From NCBI GenBank assembly GCA_963807015.1, contig CAWEAS010000013.1, positions 186,001-250,000 of the forward strand: DNA of 64,000 nt, written 5' to 3'. Positions 43,764 to 53,485 of the stretch are shown here, piece by piece; within the stretch, counting starts at the first letter, position 1, and the number at the start of each line of letters is the position of its first letter. This stretch comes from JAJPKK01 sp963807015 (lineage in GTDB: Bacteria > Pseudomonadota > Alphaproteobacteria > Rhizobiales > Xanthobacteraceae). The position numbers and the translations under genes are program-made. The notes beneath the pieces are model-generated. The model was given only the letters and a program-made list of their open reading frames with translations. It ran no database searches and had not been told where the DNA came from.

Positions 43764-44248
43764 CGCGCCCGTCCTGCACGTTTCAGCGGGAGGCGTGTTC
43801 GCCGAGCACGACGCCACCTTTGGTGCCGGTTCGCATGCTGTTTCAAATCAAGCCCGGCGTCGTGACGGTCTGCGGCATGAGCAGATGGCAATTGACATCA
43901 TAGGAATAGTCCTATAATATGACTGCCGACATTGCCGCCACAAAGGATGAAAGATCGCTTTTATGGCACGCGAGCGCCAATTCCCTGCTTCCGCCAAGGA
44001 TTACGCTGTTCTGTCGGCCCGGGTCGCGGCTTCGGCTTGGACTACGGTCTTGAAACTGCTGCGTGAATTGCGGAGCCATGCGCCGGCGGAAGGCCGATTT
44101 TTAGGATTCCCTGTTATTTTCCCTGTTCTCAGGGAAAAACCGGCATCTGTGGGGGACCGTTTGCGACCGCATGGGAGGTTCGTGCTTGCGTTCCCGTGCG
44201 GCGTTCACGCCGCGTCCTGCCGCCTCCTCACGCCGAAGATCACCACCA
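43764..44248. other. Intergenic region with a promoter-like palindrome, no confident gene
   Basis: The plus-strand frame starting at 43963 (MARERQFPASAKDYAVLSAR) has a weak RBS. Its later part is antisense to the DUF6152 gene, so I do not call it. Around 44106-44135 is a small hairpin (TTCCCTG / CAGGGAA). Confidence 0.5.
43892..43918 (+). promoter_or_regulatory. Promoter-like sequence with a palindromic operator
   Basis: TTGACA at 43892-43897 and TATAAT at 43913-43918 are both perfect consensus boxes, separated by 15 bases, shorter than the usual 17. A perfect palindrome, ATAGGA-ATAG-TCCTAT (43900-43915), fills the spacer and overlaps the -10 box, the position expected for a repressor or a DNA-distorting activator. 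Which factor binds is unknown. No confident gene starts within 50 bases downstream. Confidence 0.5.
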
Positions 44249-44280
44249 AAAAAAGCGCGCCCGCCTTCCGGCGAGCGCGC
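44248..44280 (-). terminator. Intrinsic terminator of the DUF6152 gene
   Basis: On the minus strand an 11-bp stem (GCGCGCTCGCC / GGCGGGCGCGC, one G-U pair) with a GGAA loop is followed by seven T, 21 bases after the DUF6152 stop. A textbook Rho-independent terminator. Confidence 0.85.
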
Positions 44281-44300
44281 TTCTTCGAGATGACGATGCG

Positions 44301-44684
44301 TCAGTGCGTGACGACGATCGGCTCGCCGCTCTTGAACTTGATCTTGCCGACGTTCCATGAGCCACCCGGGGCGCCGCTGCGCAGCGGGTGGACCTCCAGC
44401 TTGACCTCATCGCCCGGCTTGAGCGTCTTGCTCGTCCAGCCGTCGCGAATGAGACCGCTCGGCGCGCCGCCTTCGAGGCTCCAGACCTGGCTGGTACCGT
44501 CGGATTCCTTGACTTCCAGGATGATGAAGGCGTGCGGTGCCGTGTACTTCCATTCCTTCACGGTGCCGCTCAATTCGACCGGGTGTTCCTGATCGAACAT
44601 GGCAAAGGAGTGATGCGCGAGCGCCGTTCCGCCCAGAGCAAGAAGGGCTGCACCGACCAGAAGCGATTTCCTCTTTGAGTTCAT
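44301..44684 (-). CDS. DUF6152 family exported protein
   Basis: 127 residues. The signal peptide MNSKRKSLLVGAALLALGGT ends at ALA-HH. The DUF6152 pattern follows: HHSFAMFDQEHPVELSGTVK, EWKYTAPHAFIILEV, GTSQVWSLEGGAPSGLIRDG, and a C-terminal KSGEPIVVTH. The mature N-terminal His-His suggests metal binding, which is an inference. Function unknown. The ATG at 44684 is followed downstream by a clear terminator, so it is a single-gene transcript. Confidence 0.9.
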   Translation of the reverse strand: MNSKRKSLLVGAALLALGGTALAHHSFAMFDQEHPVELSGTVKEWKYTAPHAFIILEVKESDGTSQVWSLEGGAPSGLIRDGWTSKTLKPGDEVKLEVHPLRSGAPGGSWNVGKIKFKSGEPIVVTH

Positions 44685-45039
44685 TTATTTCCCCTGTGAC
44701 CTTTTGAGGTTCGTCGGCCCGGCGGATGGTCCGGCGGTCGCCGCCGCGAGCCAATCATCGGCTCGATCAATTGACGCCGAAAAAGCACCGGCGTTTGAAA
44801 GGGTTTGTGCGCCTGCCGCAGGCGAGGGATTCTGCCGTTTGTGACGATCGGGATTTCGGCACGCTCCCGATTTTTTGGCAGCGATCGCTCATATGTATAT
44901 CACTGTTTCGTGATTGAGAAGAGGCTATGCCAGCCTACTGCAACACATTCCGGCTATGCTCCGGCCCGGCGTTAAGCACGATCCGACGGCTAACGCGCTG
45001 GCGGTTAAAGCCGGCCGCATAATGATTTAACCTCGTGCC
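44685..45039. other. Intergenic region with an orphan plus-strand terminator
   Basis: A plus-strand hairpin (ATCGGGA at 44845-44851 and TCCCGAT at 44864-44870) runs into six T (44870-44875). No plus-strand protein gene ends before it, so a short non-coding transcript from about 44720 is possible. No protein gene was seen in the interval. Confidence 0.4.
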
Positions 45040-45852
45040 ATGCCGGAACCGACACCCCTTCCCTTGCCTGTCACGCGCTGCACCGCGCGCGCCATGCTGC
45101 TCGGCGAACGCATCGACACGGCGGGGCTCGAACGCAGCGACGTGATCTCGACCGCGCCGCTCGCCTTTCGCGTCGGCAACACCGGCTACGCGGTGCTGAT
45201 GCGCTACGGCATTGTCGTGCTGCTCGGGCTGTCGCCGATCGAGGAGGATGAGGTGCTGCGCGGCATCCGCCCGCGCGTCATCGGTCCCTATGACAAGATC
45301 GAGGACGAGGTCGCGATAATCGACATCGTGCCCGACCGCGACGACCAGGTGACGACCGGCGGTCCGATCACCGTGAAGGATTTGACCCCGCCGCGGCTGC
45401 TGGTGGTCGCTGACGTGCTCGCGAAAAACGTCGCACTCGTGCGCGACGAGCGCGAGGTGAACAAGGTGCTCGAACTGATCGAGCCGTTCGCGACGCGTCT
45501 TGCCCAGACCGGCCGCGCACCGTTCAACCGCCGTCGCATGCTGCGGCTGATCGGCCAGATGCTGCTCGTCCACCAACGCATTTCCGGCCGCGTCGCGATC
45601 GAGGAGAAACCGGACGTGTTGTGGGACCGCAGCGATCTCGAGCGGCTGTTCGCGCGGCTCGCCGACGAATATGAGCTCAAGGAGCGGGCGAACGCGCTGG
45701 GCCACAAGCTTGCGATCGTCGACCAGACGACGCAGGCCCTCACCGACATCATCGACACTGAGCGCAGCGTGCGGCTTGAGGCCATGATCATCGCGCTCAT
45801 CGTGGTCGAAGTCCTGATCGCGTTCTACGATCTCTTCATCCGCATCAAATGA
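45040..45852 (+). CDS. RMD1/DUF155 family membrane protein
   Basis: 270 residues. Bacterial relative of yeast Rmd1 and of YagE. N-terminal domain from ARAMLLGERIDTAGLERSDV and FRVGNTGYAVLMRYGIVVLL; helical region NRRRMLRLIGQMLLVHQRIS; C-terminal membrane anchor (LEAMIIALIVVEVLIAFYDL). Bacterial function unknown. The stop overlaps the ATG of the MsrQ-like gene (ATGA), so translation is coupled. Confidence 0.88.
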   Translation: MPEPTPLPLPVTRCTARAMLLGERIDTAGLERSDVISTAPLAFRVGNTGYAVLMRYGIVVLLGLSPIEEDEVLRGIRPRVIGPYDKIEDEVAIIDIVPDRDDQVTTGGPITVKDLTPPRLLVVADVLAKNVALVRDEREVNKVLELIEPFATRLAQTGRAPFNRRRMLRLIGQMLLVHQRISGRVAIEEKPDVLWDRSDLERLFARLADEYELKERANALGHKLAIVDQTTQALTDIIDTERSVRLEAMIIALIVVEVLIAFYDLFIRIK

Positions 45853-46754
45853 GCGCGACGGGCGCCATGCCGACCTCGCCCGCGAGCGGACATGAGGCGC
45901 GCTGGCAGCCCGAGAAGGTCGCGGCTTGCGCCATCGTCATCGCGCCGGCGCTGTGGCTTGCCTATCTTGCCTATGACGGCGACCTCGGCGTGCGTGCCGT
46001 TCACCAGGCAGTGCGCGACAGCGGCGATTGGGCGCTGCGCCTCTTCTGGCTCACGCTCTTCGTCAGTCCGGCGCGTCGCATTTTCGCGGCGCCGCGCCTC
46101 TTGCGCGCGCGGCGCGTTCTCGGGCTTGGCGCCTTCGCCTTCACGCTCATCCACATCGGCCTCTATGTGCTCGACCAGCAGTTCGCGTGGAGCCGGATCG
46201 GCCTCGAACTGATGCTGCGCCTCTACCTCACAATCGGGACGGTCGCGACCATCGGACTTGCGGTGCTCGCAGCGACGTCGAGCGACAGAGCCTTGGTCGC
46301 CCTCGGCGGCGCGCGCTGGGCGAGACTGCACCGCTTCGTCTATGCGACCGCGGCGCTGGCGCTCGTGCATTTCACGCTGCGGTCGCGCACCGACACGTTC
46401 GAACCGATGCTCATGCTCGGGCTCCTCGCCTGGCTGGTCGGCTATCGCCTGCTGCAGCGGCGCGGCCGCGATACGTCAGCGCCGCGGCTTGTTGTGTTGG
46501 CGCTCGCAGCGGGTGCCCTGACTGCGGGCGCCGAGGTCGCTTGGCACGCGGCGATGACGGGCATCGATCCGTGGCGCGTTCTCGCCGCGCAGTTCGACGT
46601 GGACTACGGCTTACGTCCCGCCTGGTGGGTGCTGATCGCCGGCGCCATTGCCGCGCTCGCGACATGGCGATGGGGTGCGCCTCAGCGGGCGAGTTCGGCC
46701 ATCAACGCCTCGAATGCCGCCTCGGGGGCAACGCGAGGCCAGTCGGCGAGCTGA
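45849..46754 (+). CDS. MsrQ/YedZ-like heme-binding membrane protein
   Basis: 301 residues. Ferric-reductase-like transmembrane domain of the MsrQ type, which passes electrons to a periplasmic methionine-sulfoxide reductase (MsrP). Helices with candidate heme His are in FTLIHIGLYVL, ARLHRFVYATAALALVHF. No msrP gene is adjacent, so the partner is unknown. The last 73 bases overlap the 3' end of the convergent miaA; the Ala/Ser-rich tail encoded there is probably non-essential. Start overlaps the RMD1 stop. Confidence 0.82.
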   Translation: MSATGAMPTSPASGHEARWQPEKVAACAIVIAPALWLAYLAYDGDLGVRAVHQAVRDSGDWALRLFWLTLFVSPARRIFAAPRLLRARRVLGLGAFAFTLIHIGLYVLDQQFAWSRIGLELMLRLYLTIGTVATIGLAVLAATSSDRALVALGGARWARLHRFVYATAALALVHFTLRSRTDTFEPMLMLGLLAWLVGYRLLQRRGRDTSAPRLVVLALAAGALTAGAEVAWHAAMTGIDPWRVLAAQFDVDYGLRPAWWVLIAGAIAALATWRWGAPQRASSAINASNAASGATRGQSAS

Positions 46755-47608
46755 TGGCGAAACCAGGTGAACTGGCGCTTGGCATAATGCCGGGTGTCCT
46801 TCTTCGCCTCCTCTGCGGCAGCCTCGAGCGTGGTCGTACCTTCAAGGAAGCGGATGAGCCACGGCACCCCGTGCGCTTTCATCGCGGGCAGCAGCGGATC
46901 GAGGTGGCGCGCCGCGAGCGCACGGACCTCATCGATCGCACCCGCCGCCAGCATCGCGTCGAAACGCACGTCGATGCCGCGGTAGAGCACCGCCCGCTCG
47001 GGGCTGAGAAAAATGCGCGCGACGCGGGCCGGATCGAGCAGCGGCGCCATGCCTTCGCTGTGCCAGTCGGTGATCGAGCGTCCCGTCGCCTCCAGCACTT
47101 CGAGGGCGCGCGCGATGCGCGGCCGATCGGCCGGCCGTAGCCGCGCGGCCGTCACCGGGTCGCGCTTCGCGAGTTCGGCGTGGAGCATCGGCGCGCCCTC
47201 GGCCTCGATCCGCGCGCGCACCGCCGCGCGGATCTCAGGCGGCACGGGCGGAATCGCCGCAAGCCCCGTGGTTAGGCTCTTGAAGTAGAGGCCGGTGCCG
47301 CCGACGAAGATCGGCACGCGCCCAAGGCGACGGGCCTCGTCAAGCGCACCCGCCGCATCGGCAAGGTAGCGGCCGACCGAATAATTCTCTGCCGCGTCGA
47401 CGTGACCGTAGAGAAGGTGCGGCGCGCGCGCTTCCTCTTCTGCTCCCGGCCGCGCGGTGATGATCTTGAGGTCGCGATAGACCTGCATGGAATCGGTGTT
47501 GATCACGACGCCGCCGAGGCGTTCCGCGATCGCGACCGCAAGCGCCGACTTGCCGCTCGCAGTCGGCCCTGCGATAAGCACGGCAGTTTTGGCCCGCGCG
47601 GCGCTCAT
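46682..47608 (-). CDS. miaA: tRNA dimethylallyltransferase
   Basis: Adds the isopentenyl group to A37 of UNN-reading tRNAs; cytoplasmic, 308 residues. The P-loop GPTASGKS is at residues 14-21; NTDSMQVYRDLKIITARP and PHLLYGHVDAAENYSVGRYL follow; FVGGTGLYFKSLTTGL and the C-terminal RHYAKRQFTWFRHQ are MiaA signatures. I use the ATG at 47608; an upstream GTG (47620) lies in a tandem duplication. Divergent from serB with only 17 bases between start codons, so both promoters must overlap coding sequence or lie upstream in the other gene. Confidence 0.95.
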   Translation of the reverse strand: MSAARAKTAVLIAGPTASGKSALAVAIAERLGGVVINTDSMQVYRDLKIITARPGAEEEARAPHLLYGHVDAAENYSVGRYLADAAGALDEARRLGRVPIFVGGTGLYFKSLTTGLAAIPPVPPEIRAAVRARIEAEGAPMLHAELAKRDPVTAARLRPADRPRIARALEVLEATGRSITDWHSEGMAPLLDPARVARIFLSPERAVLYRGIDVRFDAMLAAGAIDEVRALAARHLDPLLPAMKAHGVPWLIRFLEGTTTLEAAAEEAKKDTRHYAKRQFTWFRHQLADWPRVAPEAAFEALMAELAR

Positions 47609-47609
47609 T

Positions 47610-47637
47610 TCATGACTCACGTCTCATGACTCACGTC
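47610..47637. repeat. 14-bp tandem duplication at the miaA/serB starts
   Basis: TCATGACTCACGTC is present twice without a gap (47610-47623 and 47624-47637). The second copy carries the serB ATG; the first gives a short ATG frame ending at TGA after five codons. It also contains the alternative GTG start of miaA. Confidence 0.85.
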
Positions 47638-48525
47638 GCCACCTTGATCGCGACTCCGGTTCACCCGATCACCGATGCGCTCGCCCGCGCCGCGGCCGAC
47701 GCGTTGCCGGGCGCCGCGGCATCCGCGTGGCTCAATCCCGGCACCGCGATCGACATTCCGTTTAGCGCCGCCCGCGAAAACGACAACCGGGTCCTGGCAG
47801 CGCGCGTGCGCGCGGCGCTTGGCACGGTGCCGGTCGATATCGTCGTGCAGAAGACGGGCCCGCGCCGCAAGCGGCTTCTCCTCGCCGACATGGATTCCAC
47901 CATGATCGGCCAGGAGTGCGTGGACGAACTTGCCGACTTCGTTGGCCACCGGGCCCGGGTCGCGGCCATCACCGAGCGCGCCATGCGCGGCGAGATCGAG
48001 TTCGCGCCGGCTCTGCGCGAGCGCGTCGCGCTGCTCGCCGGGCTGCCGGGCTCCATCGTCGAAGAGGTGATTGCGAAACGAATCTCGCTCACGCCCGGAG
48101 GGCGGACGCTCGTCCTCACCATGCGCCGCGCCGGCGCCTACACCTGTCTCGTGTCCGGTGGCTTCACGGCATTCACGGATCCGATCGCCGCGCGGATCGG
48201 ATTCGAGGAAAACCGCGGCAACACGCTCATCATCGGGGAGGACGGGCGCTTCTCCGGCAACGTCGCCGAGCCGATCCTCGGGCGCGAAGCCAAGCTCAAC
48301 ACGCTCGTCGAACTGCGTAGCCGCCTCGGCTTAGGCGACGACGATACGCTGGTGGTCGGAGACGGCGCCAATGACCTGTTGATGATCAGCGCCGCCGGCC
48401 TCGGCGTCGCCTACCACGCCAAACCCATGGTGGCGGAGACCGCGAGCGCCCGCATCGACCACGGCGACCTCACCACGCTCCTCTACGCGCAAGGCTATCG
48501 CCGCGAGGAGTTTGTGGAGGGTTGA
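47626..48525 (+). CDS. serB: Phosphoserine phosphatase
   Basis: Last step of serine synthesis from 3-phosphoglycerate; cytoplasmic HAD-family enzyme, 299 residues. The N-terminal regulatory region (about 1-80) precedes the catalytic motif LLLADMDSTMIGQE (DxDST). SGGFTAFTDPIA is motif II and GDGANDLLMISAAGLGVAY is motif IV. The length matches the alphaproteobacterial form. The start ATG is in the second copy of a tandem duplication; an upstream copy would stop after five codons. Confidence 0.95.
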   Translation: MTHVATLIATPVHPITDALARAAADALPGAAASAWLNPGTAIDIPFSAARENDNRVLAARVRAALGTVPVDIVVQKTGPRRKRLLLADMDSTMIGQECVDELADFVGHRARVAAITERAMRGEIEFAPALRERVALLAGLPGSIVEEVIAKRISLTPGGRTLVLTMRRAGAYTCLVSGGFTAFTDPIAARIGFEENRGNTLIIGEDGRFSGNVAEPILGREAKLNTLVELRSRLGLGDDDTLVVGDGANDLLMISAAGLGVAYHAKPMVAETASARIDHGDLTTLLYAQGYRREEFVEG

Positions 48526-48534
48526 GCGGGGCCC

Positions 48535-48624
48535 GTAGGGCGGATTAGCGTAGCGTAATCCGCCGCTTGACCGATCGCCCGGCGGACCGACGGCGGGATA
48601 GGCCTTGCGGCTATCCCGCCCTAC
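48535..48624. repeat. REP-like double-hairpin element
   Basis: GTAGGGCGG opens and ATCCCGCCCTAC closes a 90-base unit. It contains hairpins GCGGATTA/TAATCCGC and GGCGGGATAG/CTATCCCGCC. Elements beginning GTAGGGCGGATTAGCG occur in many bacterial genomes. It lies between the convergent serB and degP ends, where it can terminate or stabilise both messages. Confidence 0.7.
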
Positions 48625-48635
48625 AGGTCGTGTGA

Positions 48636-50156
<1,521 letters not shown>

Positions 50157-50405
50157 GGGCAGCGATTCTCCGGTAAGTCCCAAAGGGAAAATGGCGATTC
50201 CCGTGGGCGCAATGTGTCACACTGCGCCTGCGCACGGCACTGCGCAAGTGCGTAATCACCCATCTGAATACGTTCAGATTCCGGCGGAATGGCGACTTGT
50301 CGGCCCAATTTCAATACGTTGCAGAAGAGCCGGCATCTTGTTGAGACTATTCACGTTGCAGTGACAAGGACGGAAAAGACACAACGCTTTTGGCCCTTCG
50401 GTTCG

Positions 50406-50591
50406 TCATCCCCGCACAAGCCAGAGGACCGCAAGGCCGAACACCGCGCTCGCGAGCCCGATGGTCCGCAGCCCTTGGTCCGGGGTTTCGATCATCGAAG
50501 CGATCGCCCGCTTGGCGGCACCGGGGAACGCCGCGAACACGAGCCCCTCGATGACGAACACGAGCCCGAGAGCGGCCAGGAAGTCCGACAT
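50406..50591 (-). CDS. DUF2065 family small membrane protein
   Basis: 61 residues with two hydrophobic helices (FLAALGLVFVIEGLVFAAFP; IGLASAVFGLAVLWLVRG). DUF2065 genes usually sit next to hflC; this one starts 32 bases after it. Function unknown, but the context argues for a helper of the HflKC membrane-protease complex. It is short and easily overlooked. The start ATG at 50591 is preceded by GGAG. Confidence 0.88.
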   Translation of the reverse strand: MSDFLAALGLVFVIEGLVFAAFPGAAKRAIASMIETPDQGLRTIGLASAVFGLAVLWLVRG

Positions 50592-50622
50592 TGCGATCGA
50601 CGGCGAAGGAGCAACGGCGCCC

Positions 50623-51564
50623 TTACTGAGGCGCCGCCTTGAAGTCTGATTTCGGCGCGGGCGCCTTGCCGTCTGATTTCGGCGCGGTCGCTGTCTTGCC
50701 GTCCGGATCACCGAAATATTTGAAGAAATCGGAATCCGGTCGCAGCACCAGCCGCGTGTCATTGGGGCGCAGTCCCGCCTCGTAGGCCTGCATGGAGCGA
50801 TAGAAGCCAAAGAAGCTCGGGTCCTTGCCGAACGCCTCGGCGAAGATCCGGTTACGCTCGGCATCGCCTTCGCCGCGAGTCTGCTCGCCCTTGGCCGTCG
50901 CTTCGGCGACCGTGACCGTGACGTCGCGATCGGCACGGGCGCGGATCTCCTGGCTCTTCTGGGTGCCTTGGGCGCGCAGTTCGGCCGCCTCGCGTTGCCG
51001 CTCGGTCTGCATGCGCGCATAGACCGCCTGGCTGTTCTGCTCCGGCAAGTCGGCGCGCCGGATGCGCACATCGACCACCTGAATGCCGAACGCCTGTGCC
51101 TCGTGATCGAGTTGGGCGCGCACCCGTCCCATCAGCACTTCACGTTCGTCGCGCACGACGTTGATCAGCGTCACTTCGCCGAGCACGCGCCGTAGCGCGG
51201 AGTTGAGCAAGGTCGACAGCCGCGAATTGGCGCCCTCGATTGTGCTCACGCTCCTGTAGAACAGCAGCGGGTCGTGGATGCGATAGCGCGCGAAGGCGTC
51301 CACCACGAGCCGCTTCTGATCCGAGCAGGTGACTTCCTGCGCTGCGTTCTCGAGATCGAGAATGCGGTTGTCCACGTAGATCACCGTATCGATGAACGGG
51401 ACTTTGGTGTGCAGACCGGGGTTGGGTAGCGTCCTGATGGGATCGCCAAGTCGGACCACCAGCGCCTGCTGGGTCTGCTGCACGATGAACAGCGACGTGG
51501 CTGCGATGATCAGCAGAACGATGATGATGATGGCGGCGACGCCGCCCCAAATGCCGGGTTTCAT
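50623..51564 (-). CDS. hflC: HflC, SPFH/band-7 protein, FtsH modulator
   Basis: Inner-membrane protein with a periplasmic SPFH domain that forms a cage with HflK around FtsH. It has 313 residues. The single N-terminal helix (IIIIVLLIIAATSLFIVQQT) is followed by QQALVVRLGDPIRTLPNPGL, then NSRLSTLLNSALRRVLG and a coiled-coil (AERNRIFAEAFGKDPSFFGF). The Ala/Pro/Lys-rich tail is family-variable. Its ATG overlaps the hflK stop (ATGA), fixing the pair as a translationally coupled operon. Confidence 0.96.
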   Translation of the reverse strand: MKPGIWGGVAAIIIIVLLIIAATSLFIVQQTQQALVVRLGDPIRTLPNPGLHTKVPFIDTVIYVDNRILDLENAAQEVTCSDQKRLVVDAFARYRIHDPLLFYRSVSTIEGANSRLSTLLNSALRRVLGEVTLINVVRDEREVLMGRVRAQLDHEAQAFGIQVVDVRIRRADLPEQNSQAVYARMQTERQREAAELRAQGTQKSQEIRARADRDVTVTVAEATAKGEQTRGEGDAERNRIFAEAFGKDPSFFGFYRSMQAYEAGLRPNDTRLVLRPDSDFFKYFGDPDGKTATAPKSDGKAPAPKSDFKAAPQ

Positions 51565-52730
51565 CGGTTGCCTCCCGTCGTCTGAGCCGGGCCGGATGGC
51601 GACGGGGTTGCCGTGCGCGCTCGCAGCTCCGGTAACGGCAGGTAGGGTACGACGCCTCCGCTGCCTGGGCCGCTGGGCGCATCGAGGATGATCTTGTCCG
51701 TGCCGCCGAGCACACGCTCCATGGTCTCGAGATAGAGCCGCTGACGGGTGACCTCCGGCGCCTTCTTGTATTGGTCGTAGATCTGGTTGTAGCGCGCGGT
51801 CTGGCCCTTGGCCTCGGCGACGGTCTGCTCGCGATAGGCTTCGGCGGCCTGCACGATCTGGGCGGCGCGGCCACGCGCCTCGGGAACGACGCGGTTCTGG
51901 TAGGTTTGCGCCTCGTTCTGCAAGCGGTCCTGATCGGTCTTGGCGGCCTGGACGTCGCGGAACGCGTCGATCACCTGTGCCGGCGGGTTGACCTGCTGCA
52001 TCTGCACCTGCGTGACCAGGATGCCCGATTTGTAGGAGTCGAGCGTCTTCTGCATCAGCTCGCTCACCGCGGTCTCGATCGTCTGACGCGCGCCGGTGAG
52101 GATCGGCTGGATTTCGGAACGCCCGATCACTTCGCGCATGGCGCTTTCGGCCACGGCCTTCACGGTGCCGACCGGGTTTTGAATGTTGAACTGGTAGTCA
52201 GGCGCGCCGCCGGCGGGAAATCCCGACGACGGCGGCTTGACCATCCACAGCACGGTAAAATCGACGTCGACGATGTTCTCGTCGCCGGTGAGCATCAGGC
52301 TCTCTTCAGGAACGTCGCGCATCTGCGTGCCGCGCCGGCTGTCTTCGACGATGCGCATGCCGATGTTGATCGGATTGACGCGGGTGACCTTGGGCAGTTC
52401 GACGGTCTCGATCGGATACGGCAGGTGGTAGTTGAGGCCGGGATGGGCGTCCCAGCTATATTTGCCGAACTTCATGACGAGGCCGAGTTCGTCGGGCTCG
52501 ACCCGAAAGAAGCCGGTCAGGCCCCATACCACAAGAGCGCCGATCAGGATCACCGCAATCCCGCCGCCGCGGAAGTTGCCGCCTGGAAGGATGCCGCGCA
52601 GCTTGTCCTGGCCGCGCCGCAGCCACTCCTCAAGATCGGGCGAGGAGGACCCCGAGGGTGGGGATCCCGAACCCCACGGTCCTTTTGGCCCCGAACCCCA
52701 CGGTCCGCCGCCTTGGTTACTCCACGGCAT
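51561..52730 (-). CDS. hflK: HflK, SPFH/band-7 protein, FtsH modulator
   Basis: Partner of HflC, 389 residues. The Gly/Pro-rich cytoplasmic N-terminus (MPWSNQGGGPWGSGPKGPWG) is a HflK hallmark. One membrane helix (about 58-78, IAVILIGALVVWGLTGFFRV) leads to the SPFH domain (DELGLVMKFGKYSWDAHPGL; VNPINIGMRIVEDSRRG). The C-terminal helix has VAEAKGQTARYNQIYDQYKK. First gene of the hflK-hflC-DUF2065-degP group. Confidence 0.96.
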   Translation of the reverse strand: MPWSNQGGGPWGSGPKGPWGSGSPPSGSSSPDLEEWLRRGQDKLRGILPGGNFRGGGIAVILIGALVVWGLTGFFRVEPDELGLVMKFGKYSWDAHPGLNYHLPYPIETVELPKVTRVNPINIGMRIVEDSRRGTQMRDVPEESLMLTGDENIVDVDFTVLWMVKPPSSGFPAGGAPDYQFNIQNPVGTVKAVAESAMREVIGRSEIQPILTGARQTIETAVSELMQKTLDSYKSGILVTQVQMQQVNPPAQVIDAFRDVQAAKTDQDRLQNEAQTYQNRVVPEARGRAAQIVQAAEAYREQTVAEAKGQTARYNQIYDQYKKAPEVTRQRLYLETMERVLGGTDKIILDAPSGPGSGGVVPYLPLPELRARTATPSPSGPAQTTGGNR

Positions 52731-52954
52731 GGTGAACTCTCCGTAATGGCCGAATCGGTGGCCCCGCGTCGGGGCCGGATGGCCGAAATATCAAATCTGG
52801 GCCGGTTTATAGGGGACGCACTCGCCCCTTTCAACGCGCGCTAGCGCTCGCAGGCTGATCATCCTTTCCGGCCGGCAAAGGCATTCAGCAATGCGCGCTC
52901 GTTTCAAGCAGCTTTAGCATGCAGGGCAAGCTCCGCCGCCGCGCGGCATCAGCG

Positions 52955-53485
52955 TTACTCTTCAACTCTTCGATAAGTCAATGTGGTAAAGGATACCTCG
53001 TCGTCGGGCCCGGCGGGGTGTTCCTCTCGCGCGGTTTCGTGCCACTGCGTCGGATCGATTTCCGGAAATTTGGTATCGCCTTCCGGGCACGCATGAACGC
53101 GGGTGATTTCGAGCCGCGCAGCACACCCGATCGTATCGGCATAAAGACCCGCGCCGCCGCCGATGATGATCGCATCAGCGCCGCGGCGACGCGCGTCGCC
53201 TTGCGCCACCGCGAGCGCCGCCGCGAGGTTCGGAACAACGACAATTCCCGACCTCGCGAAGTCGGGATCACGACTGATGACGATGTTGGTGCGGTGCTGC
53301 AACGGCGTGCCGAAGGACAGGAAGGTTCTGCGGCCCATCACCACGGGATGGCAAAGGGTCAGTGCGCGAAACCGCTTGAGGTCACTTTTGAGCCGCCACG
53401 GCAGCCCGCCGTCCCGCCCGATCATGCCGTTCTCGGCGACCGCCGCAACCAAAACGAGGGGCACGTCGCCGGACGTCTGCGTCAC
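52955..53485 (-). CDS. folA: Dihydrofolate reductase
   Basis: Reduces dihydrofolate to tetrahydrofolate with NADPH; 176 residues. The family N-terminus is VPLVLVAAVAENGMIGRDGG then LPWRLKSDLKRFRALT, followed by VVMGRRTFLSFG. The start is a GTG at 53485 that overlaps the thyA stop (GTGA). The pairing replenishes the folate oxidised by ThyA and is conserved in many bacteria. The last gene of this operon. Confidence 0.95.
   Translation of the reverse strand: MTQTSGDVPLVLVAAVAENGMIGRDGGLPWRLKSDLKRFRALTLCHPVVMGRRTFLSFGTPLQHRTNIVISRDPDFARSGIVVVPNLAAALAVAQGDARRRGADAIIIGGGAGLYADTIGCAARLEITRVHACPEGDTKFPEIDPTQWHETAREEHPAGPDDEVSFTTLTYRRVEE

Noticed and set aside
43963..44592. Plus-strand frame starting MARERQFPASAK
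   Set aside because: The second half is antisense to DUF6152, and the first 85 residues match nothing I recognise. The promoter-like sequence upstream is reported on its own.
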